NCBI GenBank assembly: GCA_029962745.1 | Contig: CM057171.1 | Location: forward strand, 19,493,034 to 19,557,033 | From: Echinometra lucunter | Lineage: Eukaryota > Echinodermata > Echinoidea > Camarodonta > Echinometridae | DNA: 64,000 bases | Reading direction: 5' to 3' | Shown here: in pieces, positions 31,721-42,720 of the stretch | How positions within the stretch are numbered: position 1 is the stretch's first letter | How the letters are laid out: each line of letters begins with the position of its first letter | The notes under the pieces: model-generated | Told to the model about the DNA's origin: nothing | Databases searched by the model: none | What the model saw: the letters and a program-made list of their open reading frames with translations, nothing else | Position numbers and translations under genes: made by a program

Positions 31721-32864
31721 CCCGTTGCATAAAACTAACCATTAACATCATTAATGGTAACTCTGCTATCAGTGGTAACTATACCATGGTAACATAATTG
31801 CTCAGCAACCAAGCAAATAAAGGTTTCCATGGAAGTTACCATTGATGGCAAAGCTACCATGTAACAGGGCCCTGCTCTTGCTACTACTCATTGGCGTAAA
31901 TCCGGGGGGGGGGGAAGGAGGTGGGGATATATCCCCCACTTTTTTCGAGAGGGGGATGGCGTGTACAAATATCCCCCCCCCCCACTCTTTAAGGAAGGAA
32001 TGATAGTTAAATTAATCAGTAAAAGTTTTGATAATCTGTCATAAACGACCATCATATTTTAGAATTTCTATTTGAAAATGCGATTTAAAAAAAACAGAAA
32101 AGTGGTTATATTTGGCTCGCTCGCAAATCACAAATTAAAATGTGTGTAAGGGGGTCTGTGCGGGTGGGTGAGTGTGTGTTTAAACTTAAGTATTAGTTTG
32201 ACAGAAAGAAAATCGGCAAAAAAGTCGATCATCCCCCTCCCGTACTCCTCAGAGTGGATTTACACCGGTGCTGCTGCTGCTACTATTACTACTACTACAA
32301 CTACTTAACTTGTTTTTGTTACGTTCTTCTTCGACTCTCCGCATCCGCATTCATAAGTGCATCATTATCATCATCGTTATCATCATCATCATTATCATCA
32401 TCGTCACCACCATTATTATCATTATTTTCATCATCATCGTCATCATTATAATTGTTATTTTTTCTAATCTTTGTTTTGTTTTGATATGTCTACTATATTG
32501 TAACTGTACATAAGTTACAATCTATGATTGCTTGTTATTATGTACATTTGCATGTTTCATATGTTTCTTTTTAATTTTTAGTTTGGACCCCTTTAAAAAC
32601 AGCTATTAGGTGACGATAATTAAGGGCAGTTCAACCATGAATGGAGAATAATTCAGAACTTCTTCTATCAGCCGAAAGTTTTTGTTATTCCACAAAACGT
32701 TCAGAAATACTGAAAGGATAGCTGTCCATACTCAACACAACATAATCAGGATAATTATCTTTTCAGTGAAGGGGAAAATAACTACTAATTGCTAAATTAC
32801 CAGTCATTAAAATGGAGGGTTTGTAGATTTTGCCGGAAAAGGCTGTGCATGTCGCGTGTGACGC
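31721..32864 (+). repeat. 1.17-kb direct tandem duplication, unit 2
   Basis: Collinear with 30545-31720, with small indels in homopolymer and triplet tracts. Ends TCGCGTGTGACGC. Both units lie in an intron of the LRR-GPCR gene. Confidence 0.9.
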
Positions 32865-33482
32865 TTTTAGAGTGTCAAATAGACCAAAAAGCAGGAAAAC
32901 ATTGTAGGTATGTCTGTTGAGTTTGATAAGAGCACTCCTTAGAAATAGAAGAATGCTATCTAGAGCTTACTTTAACAGGGGTATATTTTTCAAGAAAAAA
33001 CGCGAGAAAAAAAAAAAAACAACCTCGAAAAGGTTGTGACTTTGACCTATTGATAAAACTTTGGGGGGGGGGGGGTGGGTGGACTTGTGATCACACATGT
33101 GTATAATACATTCTGACTACCCCTCCCTCGGGAACCTGCAGGGCATTGCTATCCTGATAAAGACCAAAATGTATATTATGCCAACTGCTGCAGGCTGCCT
33201 ATACAAATACAAGATAACAATAATGAAGATCAAACATAATAAACATAACTCATTCCAAAAACTGGAAACAAACAGGGAGAAAACATCAAAACAATACTGT
33301 GCGTGATTACGATGGGGCCACCCTGTTTAATAAACAAAACGAAATAAATAAAAAATAAATGAATGAATAAATTGATAAATAAATTGATTAATTAAATACC
33401 ATGAATAAATAAATGAATAAATAAACAAGCAAACGGATGAATAAATAAATAAATACATAAATAAAAACAAAAATAATCTTAC
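32865..33482. other. LRR-GPCR intron
   Basis: G-run near 33063 and an AATA/AATG simple repeat (33340-33470). From 33193 it shares sequence with 34262-34340 (TATACAAATACAAGATAACA). Confidence 0.5.
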
Positions 33483-33551
33483 AATTCCTCCAGGCTCGCC
33501 AGACCAGTGAACGCTCCTCGTATGGAACTGAGATCGTTGAAACTTAGATCT
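33483..33551 (-). CDS. LRR-GPCR gene: LRR exon
   Basis: 69 nt, acceptor GTATGACAG|A, donor GAATT|GTAAGA. Encodes DLSFNDLSSIRGAF then TGLASLEEL (23 residues). Phase 2 at both ends. Confidence 0.88.
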
Positions 33552-33989
33552 CTGTCATACAAAAGAGAAAAATAAATGATGAGAAAAAGCAAGTAGGTGA
33601 AAATGATACATTCGAAGAAGTGTGGAGTACTTAGTCCTTTGAAGAAAACTCTTCGTTTTGAGAGAGAAGATATCTGGAGATGATTTGGAAGGATTGAATA
33701 ATAAAGAAGCTCTGATAATATCCCTTGAAGGCTTCCACGATGGTAGAACGTATGGCAGTAGAAGGCTTCATTGTACACAATATGAGTTCTTTCTAGTTTA
33801 TTATGTTTCGATCTTCATTATTGTTCTCTTGTATTTGTACAGGCCCCTTGAAAAAAATACCCTTTTAGGCCCTTTTGGAAGCAAGCTTTTCAAAGAACTA
33901 AATACTCCACGCTTCTTCGAATTCAGTCATGTACCATTTTCACCAACTTTCATTTTATCATTATTTTATGTTTCTCTTTTGTATGACAG

Positions 33990-34057
33990 AGATCTAAGTT
34001 CAACGGTCTCAGTTTCATACGACGAGCGTTCACTGGTCTGCCGAGCCTGAAGGAATT
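33990..34057 (+). pseudogene. Inverted, frameshifted copy of the 33483-33551 LRR exon
   Basis: Plus-strand sequence after CTTTTGTATGACAG matches the real exon closely (AGATCTAAGTT-CAACG..., GAGCGTTCACTGGTCTG) and ends GAATT|GTAAGA. It is 68 nt: one T of the TTT after AAG is missing, which breaks the frame. Both splice sites look intact. It lies on the strand opposite to the gene. Confidence 0.85.
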
Positions 34058-34585
34058 GTAAGATTCTTTTGTTGTTTTTTTATTTATGTATTTATTTATT
34101 TATCCATTTCTTTATTTGTTTGTTAATTTATTCATTCATGGTATTTATTCATGGTATTTAATTATTCAATTTATTAATTGATTAATTAATTAATTTATTC
34201 ATTTATTTCGTTTTGTTTAAACAGGGTGGCCCCGTCATTAATCATGCACAGTATTGTTTTCAGGGGGCCTATACAAATACAAGATAACAATAATGAAGAT
34301 CCAAACATAATAAACAAGAAAGAACTCATGGTGTGTACAATGAAGCCTTCTATACTGCCATACGTTCTACCACCGTGGAAGCCTTCAAAGGATATTGTCA
34401 GAGCTTCTTTATTATTCAATCTTTCCAAATCATCTCCAGATATCTTCTTTCTCAAAATGAAGAACTTTCTTCCAAAAGGCGCTAAATCCATTTTGGTAAC
34501 TTGAGAGAAAATACATTTCTTTGTTCCGACTTTGTACACGTCTCAATGGAAACTTAAAATTGCTATAAGCACTATCACTTCTACA

Positions 34586-34805
34586 AGGGACCTACCCACT
34601 CTCGTACGACGTTTCGGTAAGCATGTTCTTACCATCCTCGTGAAAATGAGTGTCGGTAGGAATGGCAGGCTATAATTACATACACTACGGAGGGATCCAA
34701 ATGCACAGAATTCCCAGAGAGTAGGTCTCTCTGATTGGCAGGAATGGTCCTCATTCTCCTGACGACGGATCAGAACAATACGTCGAGAGTGGGTGGGTCC
34801 TTGCA
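34586..34805. mobile_element. Short MITE with GGGACC(T/C)ACCCACTCTCG termini
   Basis: Left AAGGGACCTACCCACTCTCG and right CGAGAGTGGGTGGGTCCTT are complementary. About 220 bp with no coding capacity. Confidence 0.7.
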
Positions 34806-35786
34806 GGACCACACTCATTTCCGAGAAAGAATATACATGGTGTACCGTGAAGCCTTCTACTGCTATAAGGACTGATGTGTACTGCGAGGTTTAGGAATCG
34901 TCAAAATTATGACGAAATGGTTTTATCTTGTTAGGGGTCACATGCGCTGCAACATAAATAGTGACCGGCACATCATAGCTGCATGAAGCTGTGATACAAA
35001 CATCACTGCTCTTTCGATTATACAGTGTTATAGGGGACATTCTACTCCGATGTTCTTCAAGAAAATTCAGAAAATTCACAAATTAATTTTTCACCAGCAA
35101 CAGATCTAAATTTTCTGAACAAATCTCGCGACTCGCGTTATTCTCTGAATCATCAAACAATCAAATCGGCATTCATTCATTAAATTCTATTATGTTAATC
35201 TCCTTAGAATTTTAGATCCTTTTCAGATCTACAATGGGACGTGATATAACCAAAAAAAACCAACGCAAAAAAAAAAACAACAACAAAACAAAACAATACA
35301 AAAAAGAAAATAAATAAACAATTAAAAACAACAGATACACCCTCAAAAAATAACCCAAATAACAAAAACAACAGCAAAACAACTCTCCGTCAACTGCTTA
35401 TTTAACATAATACTCAGTTCGTATCAATTAATTTTACGTTCACTCAGTAGATAAACCAATATGTAAAAATGTATATCATAATAATGTAGGTAAAGTTTTC
35501 AGGGTTACATATGGAATGACCTCTAATTTGAAAGGAATAGGAGGGAATGATAAAAGGAATAAGATGCCCCCATTCCTTTGGAAGAAGTCAAGGTATAAGC
35601 CTGGAACTTTAGCTCCAGTTAAATTTCTCCACCATGCAAAGTACCGCTTATACCTTGCTCATAAAATAATGATCATAAACATGTGTGTATGCACACATGT
35701 GGGTGGGTCTGAGTGTTTAAGTCTTTGTGTGAGACAGAGAGAGGGATTGTGAGGGTGTATGGGTGGGTGTGGGTGTCTATACTTAC
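34806..35786. other. LRR-GPCR intron
   Basis: No recognised feature except an A-rich low-complexity stretch (35250-35380) and GT-rich sequence before 35780. Confidence 0.4.
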
Positions 35787-35858
35787 AGATATAGCAGACT
35801 AGTAAGACCATCGAAAGTGTTTTCATTTATCCTCGTGATGTAGTTCCTGCTTAGAAAC
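35787..35858 (-). CDS. LRR-GPCR gene: LRR exon
   Basis: 72 nt, acceptor TTTTCCTAG|G, donor TATCT|GTAAGT. Encodes FLSRNYITRINENTF then DGLTSLLYL. Phase 2 at both ends. Confidence 0.88.
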
Positions 35859-36434
35859 CTAGGAAAAGTGTGTAGATGATTCGAATGGAAAATAAAATAC
35901 ATTGATTTCATCATGAAGCCGGAATAATGTATTGTATTATATTCAATGATCTATTACAGTTAATAACTCTTTTTTTAAAAGAAAGGAAAAGGAGAAAGGG
36001 GGAATTTGCACAACATTGGGTAAAGGCCTTTAAGGCGTGGTATTTCAAGAACAGGCACTTCAGAAAACCTTCTAAGGTGTCTTGAAAGGAAATCTTTTTT
36101 CTCGGAATCCTAAATATAAGTCAATTCTTATCTTCTTGTGCTGCCATGAACATGAAGCAAAAAACATGAATTCACTACATTCACCAACCTGATGGATAGT
36201 AATCTCAAATTATTTGAAATTCCCTATACAAAAAAGAAGAATATTGATATCATCACCCCAAATTGATTACCCGGGATTCGACAGATTTCTCAGCAAAAAA
36301 AAAAAAGTAAAAAAAAAATAAAAATAAAGAATTGTAATTGGTTTTTCAGCTATAACCGGTCATAAAGCAATTTGTTGGTGAAGACAGTAAATAAAGGCCA
36401 GTAAATGCAGTGATAAAGCGAAATAAGAACGTAC

Positions 36435-36524
36435 AGATGAGTCAGGTTGGACAATCCAGTGAAAGATAGGACTGAGCCTTTAGAACCATATAGATAAGCC
36501 CCAATGCGATTATTGCGTAAATCC
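36435..36524 (-). CDS. LRR-GPCR gene: long LRR exon
   Basis: 90 nt, acceptor TTCCCCCCAG|G, donor CATCT|GTACGT. Encodes DLRNNRIGAYLYGSKG, then SVLSFTGLSNLTHL: an LRR with about six extra residues before the Phe, still in phase 2 at both ends. Confidence 0.85.
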
Positions 36525-36544
36525 CTGGGGGGAAAAAAGAATAC

Positions 36545-36580
<36 letters not shown>

Positions 36581-36645
36581 CGAGAGAGAGAGAAAAAAAA
36601 GATAGAGAGAGCAAGAGACAAAGAGAGAGAGAGAGATAGCAAGAG

Positions 36646-36692
<47 letters not shown>

Positions 36693-38047
36693 AAAAAAAA
36701 AACATATAACAGTTATCGCGAATTGATGTCTACCTATCAATTTTAATCAGATATCATAATTCACATGTCCAGTAATGTATCACGTCCATAAATGCAGTCT
36801 TTGCCAATTATCACTGTCCACTCCCTATTTGAAACACTACTGCTTTGGCAGTGATATGTCCTAAAATAAATTATAATGAATAATGAAATTTACTTTCTTA
36901 CAGTCTCAGTGTTGTAAATGAAACTCTCAAACAAGCACTAAAGCTCACGTACATGTATGTTGGATAGCAAAAGAAAATTGGTATGCTACTGTTTAGATAT
37001 AGTCTCATAAAAAGATACATGTGCGAGACCATGCATGTGATATTCCATTCATGATTTCTGATGAATGGAATATCACATGCATGGTATTCCATTCATGATT
37101 TCTGATGAAGTTTATTGTAAATATCTGAAAGATATAGCGACTACACTCAGCCCGAAGCTAAATGACTCTGCACCACAACCAGGGGGGGGGGGGGGGGGGG
37201 GGCGATTGGGGGATGCATCCCCACTTTTTTAAAGTGGATGTATATACGCGTGTATGTATGTATCAATGGGGGAATCATCCCCCCCCCCCCCCCCCCCCGG
37301 CATGAGGACCTGTCTACGCCAATGACCACAGCAATCACTAAGGCAGCGAGTCGTTGGTTACGCTTGTCGCGTATTTAACAGCACTTTGAAATGTTTTACA
37401 CGTGTGCAGGCACTGTCATTTACGTCGCTGGCCCGATATAAAAATCATTTGTTCGCCTTTCTTTTATTTGACATTCAAATTCTGGAGGAACAAATTTTAG
37501 TTTTGTTTGTACCTTGCTTCTGATTTTCCTGACTTGTGGGATCGAGTAGAATACATTTATAGTGGTTGCAAAAATTAACGAAGTGCACACGAACTGAAAA
37601 TTACTACTGAGCGCCCCCCCCCCCAAAAAAAGAGATGTAGGACAAATCTTGCATCATCAAACTACTATTGATATAAATGTTTGAACAGTTGAAGATACAG
37701 TAAAATACTGCGGCTCAGTTGTCTTCATAACGTTTGACTGATATGTCCGCAGTATTCTCTTTTTAAAAATCAAACAATTATAAAACAATTACATTAACTG
37801 ACTTTCTAAGATTTCCCGCATTTGCCTTTTTATACACATTGCCCCATGATCACCGATGAGGGCTCTATATTTTGTTTTCAGAAAATTTTCCTAACACTTG
37901 ATTTTCAGGGTTTGTGTCTGACTGTCCAAAAACAAATTTGGACTATCCTTCTTCTTGATGACAGCATATATATATATCTATATTTTAATTGAGGAAATGC
38001 ATTCCGAAGGGAATACATGAGCAAAGGAAACAATCTGGAACACTTAC
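36525..38047. other. LRR-GPCR intron
   Basis: Contains a (GA)n tract (36546-36700), a 36-bp direct repeat with ATGGAATATCACATGCATG and CATTCATGATTTCTGATGAA (37030-37110), and a G-run/C-run pair bracketing CATCCCCAC...GTGGATGTA (37180-37300), probably a poly-G MITE. Confidence 0.5.
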
Positions 38048-38116
38048 AATTCCTTGAGATTTTCCAATCCGTTGAAAGAACCATCAAAACTTATGATGTG
38101 ATTGTCAGACAAATTC
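38048..38116 (-). CDS. LRR-GPCR gene: LRR exon
   Basis: 69 nt, acceptor TCTCCCCTAG|G, donor GAATT|GTAAGT. Encodes NLSDNHIISFDGSF then NGLENLKEL. Phase 2 at both ends. Confidence 0.88.
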
Positions 38117-38214
38117 CTAGGGGAGACAAAAATAACACGTTATTCTTAAATGGTTGTACACACGAATATCAATAAAGTAATGTACACAGGTTTAAGTGTT
38201 ACATGGTCGTTTAT

Positions 38215-38271
38215 GATGGTGATGATAATGATGATAATAACAATGATGATGATAACAACAACAACAACAAC

Positions 38272-38336
<65 letters not shown>

Positions 38337-38345
38337 TAATTTTAA
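38215..38345. repeat. (AAT/GAT)n microsatellite
   Basis: GATGATAATGATGATAATAA passing into pure AAT repeats. Ile-rich frames here are artefacts. Confidence 0.95.
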
Positions 38346-38711
38346 AACTCTCAATTCAGTCAAAAAATAACAGCCAAAAGTTTTGATACACAGGCTACAT
38401 AATTATAGGAGCATAAGAAAAGACTGGGCTTCGACATGTAGGATGAAATATAAGAAAAATAGTTTAAAAGTGCACTTTCGCACACACAAAAAAGAAAGAA
38501 TAGAGCGAGAAAAAGGTATCAAAGACTTTTTAAAAGATGATAAGATTTCTTCCCCCAAATACAGTCTAACAATGTTTATGAGGAAAAATGGAGTCACCAA
38601 GAATAACTAGGGAAAAGTAAAATAAAGAAAGACAAAGAAAAAGAATAAGAATACTTTGTAAAATAACTTTTGAAAAAAAAATACAACAAAAAATCATTAA
38701 AAAAAACTTAC

Positions 38712-38783
38712 AGATATTCCAGGCTTGTAAAGTCACGAAGTGCATCCAGATATATAATCTGGAACCGGCCCTTGCTCAAGTCA
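38712..38783 (-). CDS. LRR-GPCR gene: LRR exon (most N-terminal complete repeat)
   Basis: 72 nt, acceptor CATAACTATCAG|T, donor TATCT|GTAAGT. Encodes DLSKGRFQIIYLDAL then RDFTSLEYL. The usual Asn at position 5 is Gly, as happens in capping repeats. Phase 2 at both ends. Confidence 0.82.
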
Positions 38784-38982
38784 CTGATAGTTATGAAAAA
38801 AAAAAAAACATTTGAAAATGCATGTCAACAAACATTTTGTCCTCTCTGCCTCGCCGCCTAATCTTTCTTTTTCTATCTTACAGGTTAAATCCATGCTCCT
38901 TTCCGGCCCCGTTTAAAAAAACTTGTTATCAGTAACAACTGCCACATTTCTATGACAAATTTGCTCTCAGCTAATCAGATCA

Positions 38983-39265
38983 TTGGCGTAAATCCCGGGG
39001 GAGGGGGAATGGCGTGTACAAATATCCCCCCATTTTTTAAGGAAGAAATGATATTTGAATTAATCAGTTAGTAAAATTTTTAATAATCTGTCATAAAGAA
39101 CCATCGTATTTTAGAATTTCTATTTGAAAATGTGATTGAAAACTAGAAAAGCGGTTATTTTTGGCTCATTCGCTTCGCTCGCTCATCATATTTTAGAATT
39201 TTCATTTAGAAATGCGATGGAAAACCAGAAAAGTGGTTATTTTTGGTTCGCTCGCTTCGCTCGCC
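38983..39265. repeat. GGCGTAAATCC/G-run repeat with GCTCGC motifs (third copy)
   Basis: TTGGCGTAAATCC then G-run, ATGGCGTGTACAAATATCCC, AATCTGTCATAAA and GGTTATTTTTGGCTC. The same order occurs in 30710-30960 and 31888-32130. Two GCTCGCTTCGCTCGC motifs follow at 39170-39265. Confidence 0.75.
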
Positions 39266-39591
39266 TCCGCCCTCATGGAATATGGAACCAGAACGTAGAT
39301 ATTTCCCGTATTCCGTGAACAAGCAGGGTGTAACTAATAGCATCCCTCGCCCTTTTGATGTGTTTATTTTTTCAATGGATGCATATAAATTAGAATGAGT
39401 AAAAGCTAAAGAAAAAATGGGCTTAAACATACGAAGGAAACTTTAACATAGACATGATAGAAGACGTAGGTATCTATAATTAAACAAGTTAATAAGGCCT
39501 TGTTCGATTATTATTGGTATTATCATTATTATTGTTATTACTATTATTATTATTAATTATTATTATTATCATTGTTATTATTAATAATAAA

Positions 39592-39624
<33 letters not shown>

Positions 39625-40003
39625 GTTATTATTGTTATTATTAATAATAAAATTATTATTATTATTATTATCATTATTATTTTTATCATTATTATTATTA
39701 TTATTATCGTCATTACTCTCATCATTAAAATTACTCCTATTTTGTTTTTGCTGTTGTTCATGACTTTGTATAGAATTTTTTTATAGTGACGTCATCAACT
39801 TATTTCATTTCATGTTTACGTTGCTAGCTCTCTACTAATGAGGTTACATTGGGAAAATAATCATAGGTTAATCCTCATCTCGAGCCGCAATATGTTTTAT
39901 TATCTTGACTTAACCCTCAGACTAATACATTCTTTCATTCCCATAGACTTAATACAGGGACTACCCGGTTCCAGTAGCCAATGGATTAATTCCAAATACT
40001 TAC
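39266..40003. other. LRR-GPCR intron with (ATT)n
   Basis: ATT/AAT microsatellite at 39510-39725, including an internal inverted ATTATTAATAATAAAATTAT. Otherwise nothing recognised. Confidence 0.55.
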
Positions 40004-40039
40004 AGAAACCGTAGAGATGCTATTCCCTGGTACATGTAC
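40004..40039 (-). CDS. LRR-GPCR gene: probable half-LRR exon
   Basis: 36 nt, acceptor GATGTGTAG|G, donor TTTCT|GTAAGT. Encodes YMYQGIASLRFL, the second half of an LRR (GxxSLxxL). Phase 2 on both sides fits its neighbours. The acceptor lacks a strong pyrimidine tract, so this exon is tentative. Confidence 0.5.
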
Positions 40040-40726
40040 CTACACATCGTACAAATCAGAGAAACGTTTAAAGACACTTAGTCGTGGGCTTCCATGGGGA
40101 ATTTGATACCATACCCAGTAACAGATGCTGTCCATCACCATGAGTTTTAAAACCAACAGACCTTATGTAATGCTCTGTATATTCCACCCTTTGCCCCATT
40201 TGGCAAAATCATTATCTCACTTTCCCTGGCCCAACAATGCCCGAAGCAGGCCGAAGAGTGTTTATGGTAGGACAGCTTGTTTTGCTGTGCTCCAGAAATT
40301 TAGCTTCATGACAGGTATTTCCAGTGCTTTTCACAAAGTCTGGTGTCAGCAAATTATGATCCACTCCCCATGAAAGCCCACAACTTAATGTCTTTAAAGG
40401 AAGCATAGCTTAGTTCATAGATATGTCTATATTCCAGTTTAGCAGAGATATTGCATTCAAATTAGTATGAAATTCTCTAGTGCAGCAATATATGTAAAGG
40501 AATCCTTATCTTGAAATGTTTGATAAGCTAAATGCAATTCTAATATTTGACGGGAAATGAGTCAGTTTGTAAATAAGCAAACCTTGATATCAATATAATG
40601 AACAAATAATGAAATTTCACGAACGCTTAGCCTCCCCTGCACACCCACATACACACGCTCACCCACTCCGTATCAGTGCACACAATTTTGTCTATAAAAC
40701 AATGTAATATATGACAGCTAACTCAC
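40040..40726. other. LRR-GPCR intron
   Basis: 40310-40375 is the inverted relative of 2890-2960 (CACAAAGTCTGGTGTCAGCA). No gene seen. Confidence 0.4.
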
Positions 40727-40795
40727 TGTGTGATATTATGCGTGGTAGAAATGTTCACTGGCAGTGACCCGGAAGAAGTCGATTCGTTCTGCTCT
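40727..40795 (-). CDS. LRR-GPCR gene: probable glycosylated linker exon
   Basis: 69 nt, acceptor ATAATGCAG|A, donor CACA|GTGAGT. Encodes EQNESTSSGSLPVNI then STTHNIT, with three N-glycosylation sequons (NES, NIS, NIT). It connects in phase 2 to the candidate exons on either side. Looks like an extracellular spacer before the LRRs. Confidence 0.5.
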
Positions 40796-40932
40796 CTGCA
40801 TTATAAGAAAGGTGATATGTTTCTATAAAATTAAAGTATCGATCTGATAGTTTGAATTTTGAACAGAGCGAGTACATGCACAAGTACATGCATGTCATTT
40901 CCATAGAGCAGTAGCTTTTCGGGCATCATCTA

Positions 40933-41442
40933 AAAGGCATTGGCTAACTTTGTGAGCAGCTGATTAAAAAAAATTCAAACTAAGATGAAACATGTGTATG
41001 AAAACGTGTATTTGTACTAAAAAAAATCCTGAAACCAACCATAATTTGAAATGAAAATCTGTTAGTAAGACGCGAATGACGATTTTATTAATTTTGGTCT
41101 CAGAGACAATAAATAAGAGGAGCATTTTCCGCGAGTTCAAAAAATCCGTAGCTGCACCTCTATCCCTGTACTATACATGATATGCATTTACACACACACC
41201 CACACACACACCCGCGCACAACCAACCGTACTATACGTGAGAATGCATATACACACATACACAGTACTGTTCAGGTGAACTCTGTGTACATGCACACTCC
41301 TTATGTCCAGTCTGTGCAACCGACCATGTATTTTCTTCAGGCATTTATATTGTTAATATTTGAAAATACTTTCCGTCGATATTATACTTTGAAACTTTCA
41401 GACTGGTATTTTAAACTATAACTCTTGTGTTTATGCCATTGT
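40933..41442 (-). mobile_element. Dispersed AAAGGCATTG MITE, copy 2 (reverse)
   Basis: Begins AAAGGCATTGGCTAACTTTG, the complement of the right end of the copy at 54960-55467, and contains CTTATGTCCAGTCTGTGC and GAAACTTTCAGACTGGTAT in reverse order. A CA-rich insert sits at 41190-41220. Confidence 0.75.
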
Positions 41443-41699
41443 CAAGTAGCAAAATGAGATTTAAAAAAAAATTCTCACAGTGTTAACCTTTTAAAACAGA
41501 TAAAACTATACTGGTTTATAACTATGCTTTCATGAAATATCAAATTGAAAATCATATGTACGATGTACGCTTGTGCAAAAATTTGCAACCAATAACAGTA
41601 CAGAACATGAAATGCATATTGCAGTTACTCAAGTTTGAATAGAATTGTTAACTTTCAAGTGTATTTCTTCTTCTTATCATTATCAATATTCCTGTCGTC

Positions 41700-41758
41700 T
41701 ATTTGCTGTTAATTATTATCAATATTACTATTATTATTATAATTATTATCATGATTAA

Positions 41759-41806
<48 letters not shown>

Positions 41807-41847
41807 CATTATTATTATCATTATTATTATTATTATCATGATTATTA

Positions 41848-41884
<37 letters not shown>

Positions 41885-41940
41885 TATTATTATTATCATT
41901 ATTAGCATCATTATTATTATTACGATCGTCATCATTAGAA
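41700..41940. repeat. (ATT)n microsatellite
   Basis: Imperfect ATT/ATC array. The Ile/Asn-only frames on both strands are artefacts. Confidence 0.95.
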
Positions 41941-42189
41941 TCATCAATACTATTACGTTTACTATTTTCATTACCATTTTTCATTTCTTTTTAGAGTCAG
42001 TCAGTAAATCAATCAATAACTGTTAAATCACCCATTCATAATTCCGTTTGAGCCGCATCAAGCATAAAGAATTTCATGTAAAATATGATCAATGATTCTT
42101 TTAGTTATTCATACCGGAATAACCTACCCAACCCCATGAAATGAATACTCGACAAAGAAATATAAAACAACCAACACTTCTCTGCGTTA

Positions 42190-42422
42190 GGCAAATCAGC
42201 GCACCCTACCCTGCCCGTTTGACCTCTTTTAGGCGTGTTGAATAGTATCGCAGAAATAAGTAGTATACTGGAGGGGCACACAAGTTAATTTCATTTATTT
42301 TATTTGTCTTGTATTAGTAATATTTCATTTTATTGTTGTTGGTTTTAAGCTATTGAATGTTTTGAGTTAGACAGACCACCTCTGCGCTTAGAAACGCCCG
42401 TATAAAGCGCCCTATAAATCGA

Positions 42423-42460
<38 letters not shown>

Positions 42461-42637
42461 TATTATTATTACTGTTATTATTACTATAATTAATCTATTA
42501 TTGTTATCATTATTATTATCATTATCATTATTACGATCATTATTATTAGTATTATCATTATTATTATCATTATTATTATGATCATTATTATTATTGTCAT
42601 TATTATCATTATCATTATTATTATCATTATTATTATG

Positions 42638-42705
<68 letters not shown>

Positions 42706-42720
42706 CATTATTATTATTAT
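42190..42720 (+). mobile_element. CR1/L2-type LINE 3' tail with (ATT)n
   Basis: TGCGCTTAGAAACGCCCGTA then AAGCGCCCTATAAATCGAA lead into an ATT array (42424-42720), the same tail design as 16800-17038 and 53085-53140. Only the tail is preserved. Confidence 0.6.

Larger units (their letters stand above)
33297..34490. repeat. Composite inverted duplication around an LRR exon
   Basis: Segment A (33297-33640, including the real LRR exon) recurs inverted at about 33890-34250. Segment B (33650-33850, GAAGATATCTGGAGATGATT...) recurs inverted at about 34262-34490. The order is A, B, A-inverted, B-inverted. Confidence 0.82.

Noticed and set aside
36898..37092. Minus-strand frame ending VSFTTLRL just before a GTAAGA
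   Set aside because: Ending looks like an LRR tail but the preceding residues lack the LRR pattern and no acceptor gives a 69-72-nt exon.
41699..42026. Ile/Asn-only frames of over 90 codons, also at 16844, 38150, 39489 and 42490
   Set aside because: Translations of ATT/AAT microsatellites.
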